Part shown: positions 18,218-27,382 of the stretch, piece by piece
Position numbering within the stretch: position 1 is the first letter of the stretch
How the letters are laid out: every line of letters starts with the position of its first letter
Origin: CADEED01 sp964444835
GTDB taxonomy: Bacteria; Pseudomonadota; Gammaproteobacteria; Steroidobacterales; Steroidobacteraceae
Direction of reading: 5' to 3'
Assembly: GCA_964444835.1 (NCBI GenBank)
Contig: CAYUIT010000003.1
Span: forward strand, 62,001-126,000
DNA length: 64,000 nt
Translations under genes and position numbers: made by a program
The notes under the pieces: generated by a model
The model's database searches: none
The model's input: the letters and a program-made list of their open reading frames with translations, nothing else
What the model was told of the DNA's origin: nothing

Positions 18218-19279
18218 ATGACCGAAACGATCGTACCGTTACATCGTGTCGGCCAGCGCGAGCGAGCGCCGCTCGACACCCGCGAGCGCCCGATCCATGA
18301 CCTGCGCATTTCGGTCATGGATCGTTGCAACTTTCGCTGTCCGTACTGCATGCCGCGCGATACGTTTCACGACGGCTACAAGTTCTTGAAATCGACCGAA
18401 CGGCTCTCGTTCGAGGAGATCACGCGTTTAGCGCGTGCGTTTGTGCGTCTTGGCGTGAAGAAGCTGCGGATCACCGGGGGCGAACCGTTGTTGCGGCCCA
18501 ATCTCGCCGATTTGATCGGCGACCTCTCGACCATCCCGGGGGTCGAAGACATCGCGCTAACAACCAACGGCGTGTTGTTAGCCAAGCACGCGACTGAACT
18601 GGCGGCGTCCGGCTTGCGGCGCCTGACCGTGAGCCTCGACAGCCTCGACCCCGATGTATTCGCGCAGATGAGCGGTGGCTTTGGCGGCGTCGGCGACGTC
18701 CTCGAGGGGATCGACTACGCGCTGCGCGCAGGCCTCGCGCCAATCAAGGTGAACACCGTCGTGCAGCGCGGCATCAACGATCACACGGCGCTTGCGCTCG
18801 TCGAGCGCTTTCGCGGCACGGGCGTCATCGTCCGCTTCATCGAGTATATGGACGTCGGGAACCGCAACGACTGGCGCCCGGATCTCGTCGTACCGTCGCG
18901 CGAACTCGCCGACCGAATCGCCGAGCGCTGGCCGATTTCGCCGCGCCAGGCTAACTACCGAGGCGAAGTGGCGGAGCGCTACAGCTTCGATGACGGTGCA
19001 GGCGAGATCGGCTTCATTTCATCGGTTTCCCAGCCGTTCTGCGGCGACTGTTCCCGCGCGCGTCTGTCGTCGGATGGCACGCTGTTTACCTGCTTATTCG
19101 CAACTCACGGGACGCCGCTACGCGAGCCGCTGCGCGCGGGCGCGAGCGACGATGAGCTGGCCGCGCTGATTGCCGACGTCTGGCGGCGCCGAACGGACCG
19201 CTATAGCGAGATGCGCGCCGAGTTGCGCGCCAAAACGGCCGCCGAGCAGAAAGTCGAAATGTTCTACATCGGCGGCTGA
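18218..19279 (+). CDS. moaA: GTP 3',8-cyclase
   Basis: A 353-residue radical SAM enzyme. The N-terminal cluster is C37-x3-C41-x2-C44 (CNFRCPYC); the second cluster is the C-terminal CGDC ... C set (QPFCGDCSRARLSSDG then LFTCLF). The protein ends in Gly-Gly, as MoaA does. It makes the first molybdenum cofactor intermediate from GTP together with MoaC, whose gene begins 4 bases downstream. Confidence 0.97.
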   Translation: MTETIVPLHRVGQRERAPLDTRERPIHDLRISVMDRCNFRCPYCMPRDTFHDGYKFLKSTERLSFEEITRLARAFVRLGVKKLRITGGEPLLRPNLADLIGDLSTIPGVEDIALTTNGVLLAKHATELAASGLRRLTVSLDSLDPDVFAQMSGGFGGVGDVLEGIDYALRAGLAPIKVNTVVQRGINDHTALALVERFRGTGVIVRFIEYMDVGNRNDWRPDLVVPSRELADRIAERWPISPRQANYRGEVAERYSFDDGAGEIGFISSVSQPFCGDCSRARLSSDGTLFTCLFATHGTPLREPLRAGASDDELAALIADVWRRRTDRYSEMRAELRAKTAAEQKVEMFYIGG

Positions 19280-19283
19280 CGGC

Positions 19284-19793
19284 ATGGCCCGAAGAACTCA
19301 CAAGCTGACGCATCTCGATGCAGCGAATCGTCCCACGATGGTGGATGTCGCCGCAAAAGCAGTGACGTATCGCGAGGCTGTCGCGCAAGCGGAAGTTGCA
19401 TTGCCCGCGGCGGTTGCACGAGCGCTCGCGCGCGCCGGGCACCGAACGCGTAAGGGCCCGGTATTCGATACGGCCATCATCGCCGGGGTGATGGCCGCCA
19501 AGCGCACGCATGAGTGGATTCCGTTTTGTCATCCGCTTGGCCTCGAACGCTGCGACATCGCGATCGTCGCACGTAAGTCGCGCGTCGTGATCACGTGCAC
19601 CGTGGGAGTCACGCACAAGACAGGCGTAGAAATGGAGGCGCTGACCGGCTGCACCGCCGCGGCACTCACGCTCTATGACATGTGCAAAGCACTGTCGCAC
19701 GATATTGAAATTCGCTCGATCAAGTTGTTAGCAAAGCGCGGTGGCAAGCGGGATTTCGCCCGCGCACCGGCCGCGCGTCGCCGAGGCCGCTGA
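19284..19793 (+). CDS. moaC: Cyclic pyranopterin monophosphate synthase
   Basis: A 169-residue MoaC starting at ATG 19284, right after moaA. Family segments are visible: MVDVAAKAVTYREA, KGPVFDTAIIAGVMAAKRT, IPFCHPL, TGVEMEALTGCTAAALTLYD and the Asp/Lys active-site region ending IRSIKLLAKRGGK. Converts the MoaA product to cyclic pyranopterin monophosphate. Confidence 0.96.
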   Translation: MARRTHKLTHLDAANRPTMVDVAAKAVTYREAVAQAEVALPAAVARALARAGHRTRKGPVFDTAIIAGVMAAKRTHEWIPFCHPLGLERCDIAIVARKSRVVITCTVGVTHKTGVEMEALTGCTAAALTLYDMCKALSHDIEIRSIKLLAKRGGKRDFARAPAARRRGR

Positions 19794-19795
19794 GC

Positions 19796-20632
19796 ATGTT
19801 GTACGGCCTCGTGCTCGCGGGCGGACGCAGCACGCGCATGAAGCGCGACAAGGCTGCGCTCGAATATGCGCCGGGCGAGACCCAGCTCGAGCATGCAGTG
19901 CGGACACTTGCGGCGGTCGTGGATCGCGTTTTCGTGTCGGTGCGCGCCGATCAACGCGACGACCCCGTTCGCAAGCGCCATGCGCAGATCGTCGATCAAT
20001 TGGCGGGTGTCGGTCCGATCGCGGGCATCACCGCAGCGCAGTCGACACATCCGGAGGCGGCTTGGTGGGTGCTGGCGTGCGACTTGCCATTCGTCGACGA
20101 AGCTACGTTGGGCCACCTGCAGTCGCGTCGCGATCTGATTCGTATGGCGACCGCCTATCGATCCGCCCATGACGGCCTGCCAGAGCCCCTGTGCGCGATC
20201 TATGAGCCCGCATCGCGGGAGCCGCTCGCGAAATATGTTGCAGCCGGCCGCCAGTGCCCGCGCAAGTTCTTGATCGAGTCGGATACCGCGCTAGTCGATC
20301 CGCCAAACGCGCGCGCTCTCGACAACGTGAACTCGACCGACGACTATTGGCGCGTCATGGCCACGATGCACCCAGACCAAGTCGCGGCTCCTCGCACGGT
20401 GCGCGTGCAGTACTTCGCAGTGCTGCGCGAACAAGCCGGTCGGAGCGAAGAGCAGATCGTCACGCACGCGCGCACACCGCGTGAGCTCTACGAAGAATTG
20501 CGTGCGCAGCATGGCTTCAATCTGCATCCGGAGTTCCTGCGCGTCGCTGTGAATTCCGAATTTGGCGAATGGTCGCAACCGCTCGCGAGCGGCGATGTGG
20601 TCGTCTTCATCCCGCCCGTGGCAGGTGGCTGA
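19796..20632 (+). CDS. MobA-MoaD fusion protein
   Basis: A 278-residue protein with two cofactor-synthesis domains. Residues 1-190 are a MobA-type guanylyltransferase: LAGGRSTRMKRDKA at 7-20, GPIAGITAA near 73-81 and CDLPFV near 95-100. Residues 202-278 are a MoaD/ThiS ubiquitin-like domain (VRVQYFAVLREQAG ... DVVVFIPPVAGG) ending in the exposed Gly-Gly that is thiocarboxylated. MoaD supplies sulfur to MoaE for the dithiolene; MobA later adds GMP. These normally separate proteins act at distant steps. No stop or frameshift separates the halves. The stop overlaps the next start (TGATG). Confidence 0.9.
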   Translation: MLYGLVLAGGRSTRMKRDKAALEYAPGETQLEHAVRTLAAVVDRVFVSVRADQRDDPVRKRHAQIVDQLAGVGPIAGITAAQSTHPEAAWWVLACDLPFVDEATLGHLQSRRDLIRMATAYRSAHDGLPEPLCAIYEPASREPLAKYVAAGRQCPRKFLIESDTALVDPPNARALDNVNSTDDYWRVMATMHPDQVAAPRTVRVQYFAVLREQAGRSEEQIVTHARTPRELYEELRAQHGFNLHPEFLRVAVNSEFGEWSQPLASGDVVVFIPPVAGG

Positions 20633-22287
20633 TGCGCTTTCAATTCGCGCAAACAGCCATCGACCCCAGCGCGCTCGCACGCGACGTGCGCGACGTGACC
20701 TGCGGTGGCTATGCCTCATTCGAGGGCTGGGTTCGCAATCACAACGAAGGTCACCGCGTCACACGCTTGGAGTACGAAGCGTTCGAGGCACTCGCCGTGA
20801 AAGAAGGCGAGCGCATTATCGAAGAAGCCTGCCGCAAGTTTGGCGTGCGCAACGCTCGCTGCGTCCACCGCGTTGGTGCACTCGATCTCACCGACATCGC
20901 CGTGTGGGTCGGCGTGAGTGCGCCGCACCGCGACGAAGCGTTTCGCGCGTGCCGCTACATCATCGATGAAGTGAAACACCGCGTTCCGATCTGGAAGAAA
21001 GAACATTACGAGAACGGCGACTCAGGCTGGGTGAATTGCGAGCGCTGTGCGGCGGCACCGCGCGCTCACGATGCGCATAGCGCGCACGCGGCGACCGGCG
21101 ATTCGCACGCCCATCATGCCCACCATCACGAACACCATCAGCATCACGATCACGACCATCGCCACGCGGGGCATGAGCGCGAGCTTCATACGGCGCACGA
21201 AACGCCAGTCGCTGCCACGCTGACACCAGACTATTCGCGACAGATGCTGCTGCGCGAGGTGGGCGCAGCCGGACAAGCGCGGCTGCGCGCGAGCTCGGTG
21301 CTCGTGGTCGGCGCGGGTGGTCTCGGCGTACCGGTATTGCAATACTTGGCAGGCGCGGGTGTTGGGCGTCTCGGCATCATCGATCACGATCGGCTCGAGC
21401 CGTCGAATCTCCATCGACAAACATGGTACGCGCTCGCCGATTGTGGCCAGCCAAAAGCGGAACTCGCTGCGCAGCGCGTGCGCGCGCTGAACCCCGATGT
21501 TCGCGTCGAGGCGCATGCCCAGAAGCTCACGGCGGACAACGGCGCGACACTGTGCGCCAGCTATGACTTGATCGTGGATTGCACCGATAACTTCGCGGCG
21601 AAGTTCCTGCTCAACGATCTCGCGCACACGCTGCGCAAGACAGTGCTCTTCGCGAGCGTCTACCAATTCGAGGGTCAACTCCAAATCGTGCGTGGCGGGA
21701 CCGACGGCGCTTGCTTGCGCTGCGTGTGGCCGGAAGCAACGCGCGACGGACTCGTCGGCAACTGCGCCGAAGCCGGCGTACTTGGGCCGGTGCCGGGGGT
21801 ATTTGGTAGCTTGCAAGCGCTCGAGGCTCTCAAAGCGCTGCTGCGCCTCGAACCCTCACTGGGCGACGACGTGTTGATGATGGATTTGCTGACACTCAGC
21901 ACCACGCGTATTCGCGCGCGCCGCGCACCGGCTTGCGTCGGTCGAGACTGCGCACGCCGATCGCCTGCGCAAGCGAACGAGGCCGTCACACTCGAAGTAT
22001 CGTTCGAATCGCTCGCGCACGCAGTCGCTGCTGGCTATCGCATCGTTGACATTCGCGAGCCCAACGAATGTGCAGCCTCGCCACTCGGCGGCACACCCGT
22101 GCTCGAGCGGCCGATGGCAACCTTGCTCGGCCCTGCACCTGACCTCGTACCGAGCGATCGTTACTTGTTAGTGTGCGCTCGAGGCGCGCGCAGCTTGGCC
22201 ACCGCAGCCGAGCTCAGTCGACGTGGATTTACGCTCGTGCGTTCGCTGCGTGGCGGCGCTGCCGCTTTGACGGCCCAGCCCGCTTGA
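20632..22287 (+). CDS. MoaE-(His-rich)-MoeB-rhodanese fusion
   Basis: A 551-residue protein in three parts. Residues 1-138 are MoaE, the large molybdopterin synthase subunit, with the active-site region RVPIWKKEHYENG. Residues 146-189 form a linker with 19 His. Residues 198-432 are MoeB/ThiF, with the nucleotide-binding GAGGLGVPV at 227-235, DxDxxxxSNLHRQ, CLRC at 361-364 and NCAEAGVLGPVPG; the second zinc pair is C435-x4-C440 instead of the usual C-x2-C. Residues 455-550 are a rhodanese with the loop CARGARS at 515-521. MoeB adenylylates the MoaD C-terminus, the rhodanese can deliver sulfur, and MoaE uses it. With the fused MoaD upstream, the whole dithiolene step is on two polypeptides. Confidence 0.9.
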   Translation: MRFQFAQTAIDPSALARDVRDVTCGGYASFEGWVRNHNEGHRVTRLEYEAFEALAVKEGERIIEEACRKFGVRNARCVHRVGALDLTDIAVWVGVSAPHRDEAFRACRYIIDEVKHRVPIWKKEHYENGDSGWVNCERCAAAPRAHDAHSAHAATGDSHAHHAHHHEHHQHHDHDHRHAGHERELHTAHETPVAATLTPDYSRQMLLREVGAAGQARLRASSVLVVGAGGLGVPVLQYLAGAGVGRLGIIDHDRLEPSNLHRQTWYALADCGQPKAELAAQRVRALNPDVRVEAHAQKLTADNGATLCASYDLIVDCTDNFAAKFLLNDLAHTLRKTVLFASVYQFEGQLQIVRGGTDGACLRCVWPEATRDGLVGNCAEAGVLGPVPGVFGSLQALEALKALLRLEPSLGDDVLMMDLLTLSTTRIRARRAPACVGRDCARRSPAQANEAVTLEVSFESLAHAVAAGYRIVDIREPNECAASPLGGTPVLERPMATLLGPAPDLVPSDRYLLVCARGARSLATAAELSRRGFTLVRSLRGGAAALTAQPA

Positions 22288-23252
22288 CTCGCAGCGCTCG
22301 CGCTTGGCTCCACGGCGCCGCGCTCGTGCTAGCGGCGCTGGCCACTCCCGCGAACGAGCCTGACAGCACCCCGCTCCTTCGCTACGCGATGGAACAACAA
22401 TTCGAGGCGCTGCCCGACACCACTGAGTCGCGCGCGGCATTGGTCGCTGCAGAGCACGCCTTGCGGCAAATCGAAACACCGCGGCAAGGCTGCGCGCGCA
22501 CGCTGGGCGCTGCCCGCTTTGCTGGCCTTTGGAATGCGCTCGGGGAGGCACGCGCCATCCGCGCGGATCACGCTGGCGCCGCCGATGCGTTTCGCCGCGC
22601 GGCCGAGTGTCTGCCGCGGAGCGTTTCGATCTTGTCGGCGCTCGCAACCGAACTGAAGTGGATGGGCGATTTGCCGCAAGCACGGCAACTCCTCGTGCGC
22701 GCACTCACGATCGATCCGCGGAACGCGACTGTGCGCCAGCAATTGGGCCAAATCGACTTTCTCGAACAGCGCTGGGCCGATGCGATTGCTAACTACCGAT
22801 ATGCAGCGACCCATGACGACGAGCGGCACGATGCGGCTTACTCGGAGATCATGTTCCATCTCGCGCAGCGGCGCGCCGGCGTCGCCAAGCCCGAAGTGTT
22901 GCACCGTCCAAAGAAATTGCGGACCGATGACGACGGCGAAGACGACGAAGAGGAACTGGAATGGCCAACGCCGATCCTCGAGACGTTACGCGGCGTGCGC
23001 AGCGAGCAATCGTTGCTCGAGCAAGCGCAGGACGATAGCGGGTACCCCAGCGCCCAAGAGCGGCTGTGTGAGGCCCTCTACTACATCGGGCAAGAGCGGC
23101 TCGCGCGGGGCGAGACGGATGTGGCGCGACGCTACCTTGCCGCCGTCGTCAACACACGCGTGCTGTATTTCATCGAGCACAATCTCGCGCTGAGCGAGTT
23201 GCGTCGCATTGGTGTCGCACAAGCCAACACTCGGCCGGCCGACTCACGCTAA
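22284..23252 (+). CDS. TPR-repeat protein, probably exported
   Basis: I start it at the TTG at 22284, which overlaps the previous stop (TTGA) and gives a signal-peptide-like N-terminus (HGAALVLAALATPANE); the frame is open further upstream inside the fusion gene. The 322-residue product has tetratricopeptide repeats around residues 80-190 (for example AGAADAFRRAAECLPRS and PQARQLLVRALTIDPRN) and an acidic insert DDDGEDDEEELEW. It is last in the molybdenum cofactor run and probably cotranscribed; a link to molybdoenzymes is only contextual. It ends 6 bases before the convergent proA stop. Confidence 0.7.
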   Translation: MTRSARAWLHGAALVLAALATPANEPDSTPLLRYAMEQQFEALPDTTESRAALVAAEHALRQIETPRQGCARTLGAARFAGLWNALGEARAIRADHAGAADAFRRAAECLPRSVSILSALATELKWMGDLPQARQLLVRALTIDPRNATVRQQLGQIDFLEQRWADAIANYRYAATHDDERHDAAYSEIMFHLAQRRAGVAKPEVLHRPKKLRTDDDGEDDEEELEWPTPILETLRGVRSEQSLLEQAQDDSGYPSAQERLCEALYYIGQERLARGETDVARRYLAAVVNTRVLYFIEHNLALSELRRIGVAQANTRPADSR

Positions 23253-23258
23253 AAGGGT

Positions 23259-24554
23259 CTACGAGCGCACTTGTCCCGCGCCGCGCACGACGTACTTGTA
23301 ACTCGTCAGTTGCTCGACACCGACGGGGCCACGTGCATGGAAGCGGTCGGTCGAGATTCCGATCTCCGCGCCCATACCGAACTCGCCACCATCCGCAAAC
23401 TGCGTCGAGGCGTTGTGCAGCACGATCGCGCTGTCCACCTCGCGCAGAAAGCGCTCGGCCGTGGCCGAGTCCCGCGTCACGATCGAATCCGTATGCCCCG
23501 AGCCATACTGCTCAATGTGGCGCATCGCTGCCTCGACGCCGGCCACGACTTTGACGGCGATAATGGCGTCGAGAAACTCCGTGCCCCAGTCGGCTTCAGT
23601 CGCTGGCCGCACGCGGCCATCCACTCGCTGTGTCATGGCATCGCCGCGTACCTCACAACCGGCATCGAGCAGTGCGTGCACGAGCGGCGCGAGATGCGTG
23701 CTGGCGCACGCCGCATCGACAAGCAACGTCTCGGCCGCACCGCACACACCGGTGCGTCGAAGTTTCGCATTCAACACAATGGCTCGCGCCATATCGAGGT
23801 CCGCGTCGCGATCGACGTAGACGTGGCAATTGCCCTCGAGATGGCCGATCACGGGTACGCGTGCCTCTTCCTGCACGCGCGCCACCAAGCTTTTGCCACC
23901 GCGCGGCACGATCACATCGACGAATTCGCGCATCTCGCTCAATAGGTAGCCGACCGCTGCACGATCCGTGGTGGGAACGAGCTGACAACTCGTCGGCGGC
24001 AACCCGGCCGCTGACAACCCCGTGACGATGCAAGCGTGGATCGCTCGGCTCGAGTGAAAGCTCTCCGAGCCGCCGCGCAAAATCGACGCATTCCCGCTCT
24101 TCAAGCACAAAGCGCCCGCATCGCATGTCACATTGGGGCGGCTCTCGTAAATGATGCCGACCACGCCGAGCGGCACGCGCACTCGTGCGATGACCAAGCC
24201 GTTCGGACGCGACCATTGCGCCATGACGCCGCCGATCGGGTCGGGCAACGCGGCCACCTCCTCCACACCGCGCGCCATGGATTCGATTCGCTTCGCGTCC
24301 AAGGCAAGCCGATCCAGCATGGCTGCGGACAACCCCTTGGCACGGGCTGCCTCCATGTCGCGGTGGTTCGCTGCCAAAATCGGTTCCCGCTGGGCGCGCA
24401 ATTCCGTCGCGATCGCAAGCAATGCACGATTCTTGACGTCCGTGGAAGCCAACGCGAGCACCGCTTGTGCTTCGACGGCAGCACGACCCATTGCGCGCAG
24501 CTGAGAGATCAAATCGACCGCAGGCTCGGCCGCCGATTGGCCGCGCGATGTCAT
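23259..24554 (-). CDS. proA: Gamma-glutamyl phosphate reductase
   Basis: A 431-residue ProA. Segments such as PLGVVGIIYESRPNVT, KSGNASILRGG and the catalytic Cys region (LRRTGVCGAAETLLV) are present. It reduces glutamyl phosphate to the semialdehyde in proline synthesis. Its ATG overlaps the proB stop (ATGA), so the two are coupled. Confidence 0.97.
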   Translation of the reverse strand: MTSRGQSAAEPAVDLISQLRAMGRAAVEAQAVLALASTDVKNRALLAIATELRAQREPILAANHRDMEAARAKGLSAAMLDRLALDAKRIESMARGVEEVAALPDPIGGVMAQWSRPNGLVIARVRVPLGVVGIIYESRPNVTCDAGALCLKSGNASILRGGSESFHSSRAIHACIVTGLSAAGLPPTSCQLVPTTDRAAVGYLLSEMREFVDVIVPRGGKSLVARVQEEARVPVIGHLEGNCHVYVDRDADLDMARAIVLNAKLRRTGVCGAAETLLVDAACASTHLAPLVHALLDAGCEVRGDAMTQRVDGRVRPATEADWGTEFLDAIIAVKVVAGVEAAMRHIEQYGSGHTDSIVTRDSATAERFLREVDSAIVLHNASTQFADGGEFGMGAEIGISTDRFHARGPVGVEQLTSYKYVVRGAGQVRS

Positions 24555-25729
24555 GCCCCACTCCCGGCGACACGCGATTCCGTCAGCAGCAACACGAGAT
24601 CATCGCGATGAATCATTTCATCGCGGCCGCGAAAGCCTAACAACGCCTCGATCTCGCTGCTCTTCTTGCCCAAAATTCGCGCAGCGTCGCTGTCGGAGTA
24701 GGCGACGATACCGCGTGCGATCTCGCGCCCGTCCGGCGCCAGCACGCTCACCGTATCGCCGCGCTCGAAGCGCCCAACCGCGCGAGTCACGCCGGCGGGC
24801 AGCAAGCTCTTGCCCGACAACAGCGCCTGCAGCGCACCGGCATCGATCGCAATCGCACCCGCAGGCTTCAGCGTGCCCGCGATCCATTGCTTGCGCGCCG
24901 CCACTGGATTCGACGTCGGTACAAACCATGTGCAGCGCGCGCCGCGCTCGATGCGACGAATGGGATGCTCGTGCGCACCGGCTGCCACGCACATATAACA
25001 ACCTGCGGACAGAGAAATCTTGGCGGCCATGATCTTCGTGGCCATACCACCCGAGCCGACAGCGGACGCCGAGCCGCCGGCCATCGCCTCGATCTCCGGC
25101 GTTATACCGAACACCTTCGGGATGAACTCGGCGCGACGATCAAGATTGGGATCGGCGGTGAACAAGCCTTCGACGTCAGACAGAAGCACCAAGCAATCGG
25201 CACTCGCCATTTGCGCGACACGTGCTGCAAGGCGATCGTTGTCGCCATAGCGAATCTCCGCTGTCGCCACGGTGTCGTTTTCGTTGATCACCGGGATGGC
25301 GCCGAGCGCAAGCAACGCATTGAGCGTCGCTCGCGCATTCAAATAGCGCCGCCGCTGCTCGGTATCGCCGAGCGTCAGTAGCACCTGCGCGACCGTGATG
25401 TCAGGCGTCTCTAACAACTCTTTATACACATGCGCGAGCCGAATCTGACCGACGGCGGCGGCGGCTTGACTCTCTTCAAGGCGCAAAGGACCCGCCGGCA
25501 ACTTCAAATGCCGCCGACCGAGCGCAATGGCACCCGAGGAAACGAGGATGATTTCCTGGCCGCGCTTGCGCATCGCCTTGAGATCGTCGACCAAGGTTTC
25601 GAGCCACGCTCGATTGAGTCGACCCGTGGCTTGATCGACGAGCAGCGCCGAGCCCACCTTGACGACGACACGGCGCGAGCCTGCAAGCCATCCCCGCGTA
25701 TCGCCCGACTGTTGGTCACCTAAAGCCAT
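24551..25729 (-). CDS. proB: Glutamate 5-kinase
   Basis: A 392-residue ProB with an amino-acid-kinase domain (VVVKVGSALLVDQATGR, ILVSSGAIALGRRHL, INENDTVATAEIRYGDNDRLAARVA) and a C-terminal PUA domain (about residues 290-370, RAVGRFERGDTVSVL). I prefer the ATG complementary to 25727-25729; an in-frame TTG five codons earlier exists. Phosphorylates glutamate and is usually feedback-inhibited by proline. Divergent from ccoN with about 174 bases between. Confidence 0.96.
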   Translation of the reverse strand: MALGDQQSGDTRGWLAGSRRVVVKVGSALLVDQATGRLNRAWLETLVDDLKAMRKRGQEIILVSSGAIALGRRHLKLPAGPLRLEESQAAAAVGQIRLAHVYKELLETPDITVAQVLLTLGDTEQRRRYLNARATLNALLALGAIPVINENDTVATAEIRYGDNDRLAARVAQMASADCLVLLSDVEGLFTADPNLDRRAEFIPKVFGITPEIEAMAGGSASAVGSGGMATKIMAAKISLSAGCYMCVAAGAHEHPIRRIERGARCTWFVPTSNPVAARKQWIAGTLKPAGAIAIDAGALQALLSGKSLLPAGVTRAVGRFERGDTVSVLAPDGREIARGIVAYSDSDAARILGKKSSEIEALLGFRGRDEMIHRDDLVLLLTESRVAGSGA

Positions 25730-25903
25730 CGCTAAAACCGGCAAAAAATCCTGTCCAGTCAGTGTACGGGATTGACCCTATACAGCGCGACTTCCTGCAC
25801 GCACTTACCGCGCGTGCATAAGTACAGATGCGGATTCGGCGCAATCTGCACGGTCGGGAGAATACCTATCGCAGAACGGGTCTCACTCATCAGAAAGGCA
25901 AGA

Positions 25904-27364
25904 ATGATGGCTACTGCTGCGGCAACCTGGTCAGAGGCGAACACAGCCCCCGCCGCTACGACATACAACGACACGGTGGTGCGGCAATTCGCGCTGATGA
26001 CCGTCGTGTGGGGCATCGTCGGCATGCTCGTGGGCGCAATCATCGCGGCACAGCTCGCATGGCCAGCGTTGAATCTCGACCTTCCCTGGCTGTCATACGG
26101 CCGCCTGCGTCCGCTGCACACGAACGCGGTGATCTTCGCTTTCGGCGGCTCCGCGCTCTTCGCGACGTCCTACTATGTGGTGCAGCGCACGTGCCATGTG
26201 CGCCTATTCTCCGATGGCCTCGCCTCGTTCACGTTCTGGGGCTGGCAACTGATCATCTTGCTCGCCGCGATCTCACTGCCGCTGGGCTGGACCTCGGGTA
26301 AGGAGTATGCGGAACTCGAGTGGCCCATCGACTTACTGATTGCGGTGGTTTGGGTTGCCTACGCCATCGTCTTCCTCGGCACGCTCGTCAAACGTCGTGT
26401 GTCGCATATCTATGTGGCGAACTGGTTCTTCGCCTCATTCATCATCACTGTCGCGGTGCTGCACATCGTCAACAGCGCCGCGATCCCGGTCTCGATGACG
26501 AAGTCGTATTCGGCCTACGCCGGCACCATCGATGCGATGGTGCAGTGGTGGTACGGCCACAATGCCGTAGGCTTCTTCCTAACAACCGGCTTCCTCGGCA
26601 TGATGTACTACTTCGTGCCCAAGCAGGCTGGCCGGCCTGTGTACTCGTATCGCCTGTCGATCGTGCACTTCTGGGCCTTGATCTCGATCTACATGTGGGC
26701 GGGCCCGCATCACTTGCACTACACGACGCTGCCGGATTGGGCGCAGTCGCTCGGCATGATCTTCTCGTTGATTCTGCTCGCGCCGTCGTGGGGCGGGATG
26801 ATCAACGGCATCATGACGCTGTCCGGCGCGTGGCATAAGTTGCGCACCGATCCGATCCTCAAGTTCCTGATCGTGTCGCTGTCGTTCTACGGCATGTCGA
26901 CGTTCGAAGGACCGATGATGTCGATCAAGACCGTCAATGCGCTGTCGCACTACACGGACTGGACGATCGGGCACGTGCACTCCGGCGCGCTCGGTTGGGT
27001 GGCGATGGTGTCGATCGGGTCACTGTACGTGCTGATCCCGCGCCTCTACGGCCGCAAGGAAATGTGGAGCGTGCGCTTGATCGATTGGCACTTCTGGACC
27101 ACGACGATCGGCATCGTGCTGTATGTCGCAGCGATGTGGATCGCCGGCGTGATGCAGGGCCTCATGTGGCGCGCGACGAACCCTGATGGAACTTTGACGT
27201 ACACGTTCGTCGAGGCACTCGCAGCGACGTTCCCCTACTACGTCGTGCGTTTGATCGGCGGCACCTTGGTGTTAGGCGGCATGTTCATCATGGCGTGGAA
27301 CGTCTACAAGACGATCGCTGCAAAAGAGTCCGCCGTGGATGCCCCCATTCCGCAGCCCGCTTGA
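25904..27364 (+). CDS. ccoN: cbb3-type cytochrome c oxidase subunit I
   Basis: A 486-residue, 12-helix haem-copper oxidase subunit. Heme and CuB ligand regions are visible: RLRPLHTNAVIF, VQWWYGHNAVGFFLT, WAGPHHLHYT and TIGHVHSGALGW. The start is one of two adjacent ATGs (25904 or 25907) after AAAGG. Terminal oxidase with high O2 affinity that also pumps protons. I looked for an FNR-type TTGAT-N4-ATCAA box in the 174-base upstream gap and did not find a good one; the only hint is a lone TTGACC at 25772. Confidence 0.97.
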   Translation: MMATAAATWSEANTAPAATTYNDTVVRQFALMTVVWGIVGMLVGAIIAAQLAWPALNLDLPWLSYGRLRPLHTNAVIFAFGGSALFATSYYVVQRTCHVRLFSDGLASFTFWGWQLIILLAAISLPLGWTSGKEYAELEWPIDLLIAVVWVAYAIVFLGTLVKRRVSHIYVANWFFASFIITVAVLHIVNSAAIPVSMTKSYSAYAGTIDAMVQWWYGHNAVGFFLTTGFLGMMYYFVPKQAGRPVYSYRLSIVHFWALISIYMWAGPHHLHYTTLPDWAQSLGMIFSLILLAPSWGGMINGIMTLSGAWHKLRTDPILKFLIVSLSFYGMSTFEGPMMSIKTVNALSHYTDWTIGHVHSGALGWVAMVSIGSLYVLIPRLYGRKEMWSVRLIDWHFWTTTIGIVLYVAAMWIAGVMQGLMWRATNPDGTLTYTFVEALAATFPYYVVRLIGGTLVLGGMFIMAWNVYKTIAAKESAVDAPIPQPA

Positions 27365-27382
27365 GCTTCGAAAGAAACGCAG

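Noticed and set aside
25772..25903. Candidate FNR box or sigma-70 promoter upstream of ccoN
   Set aside because: A lone TTGACC has no paired half site and no -10 at a suitable distance. I found no other match.
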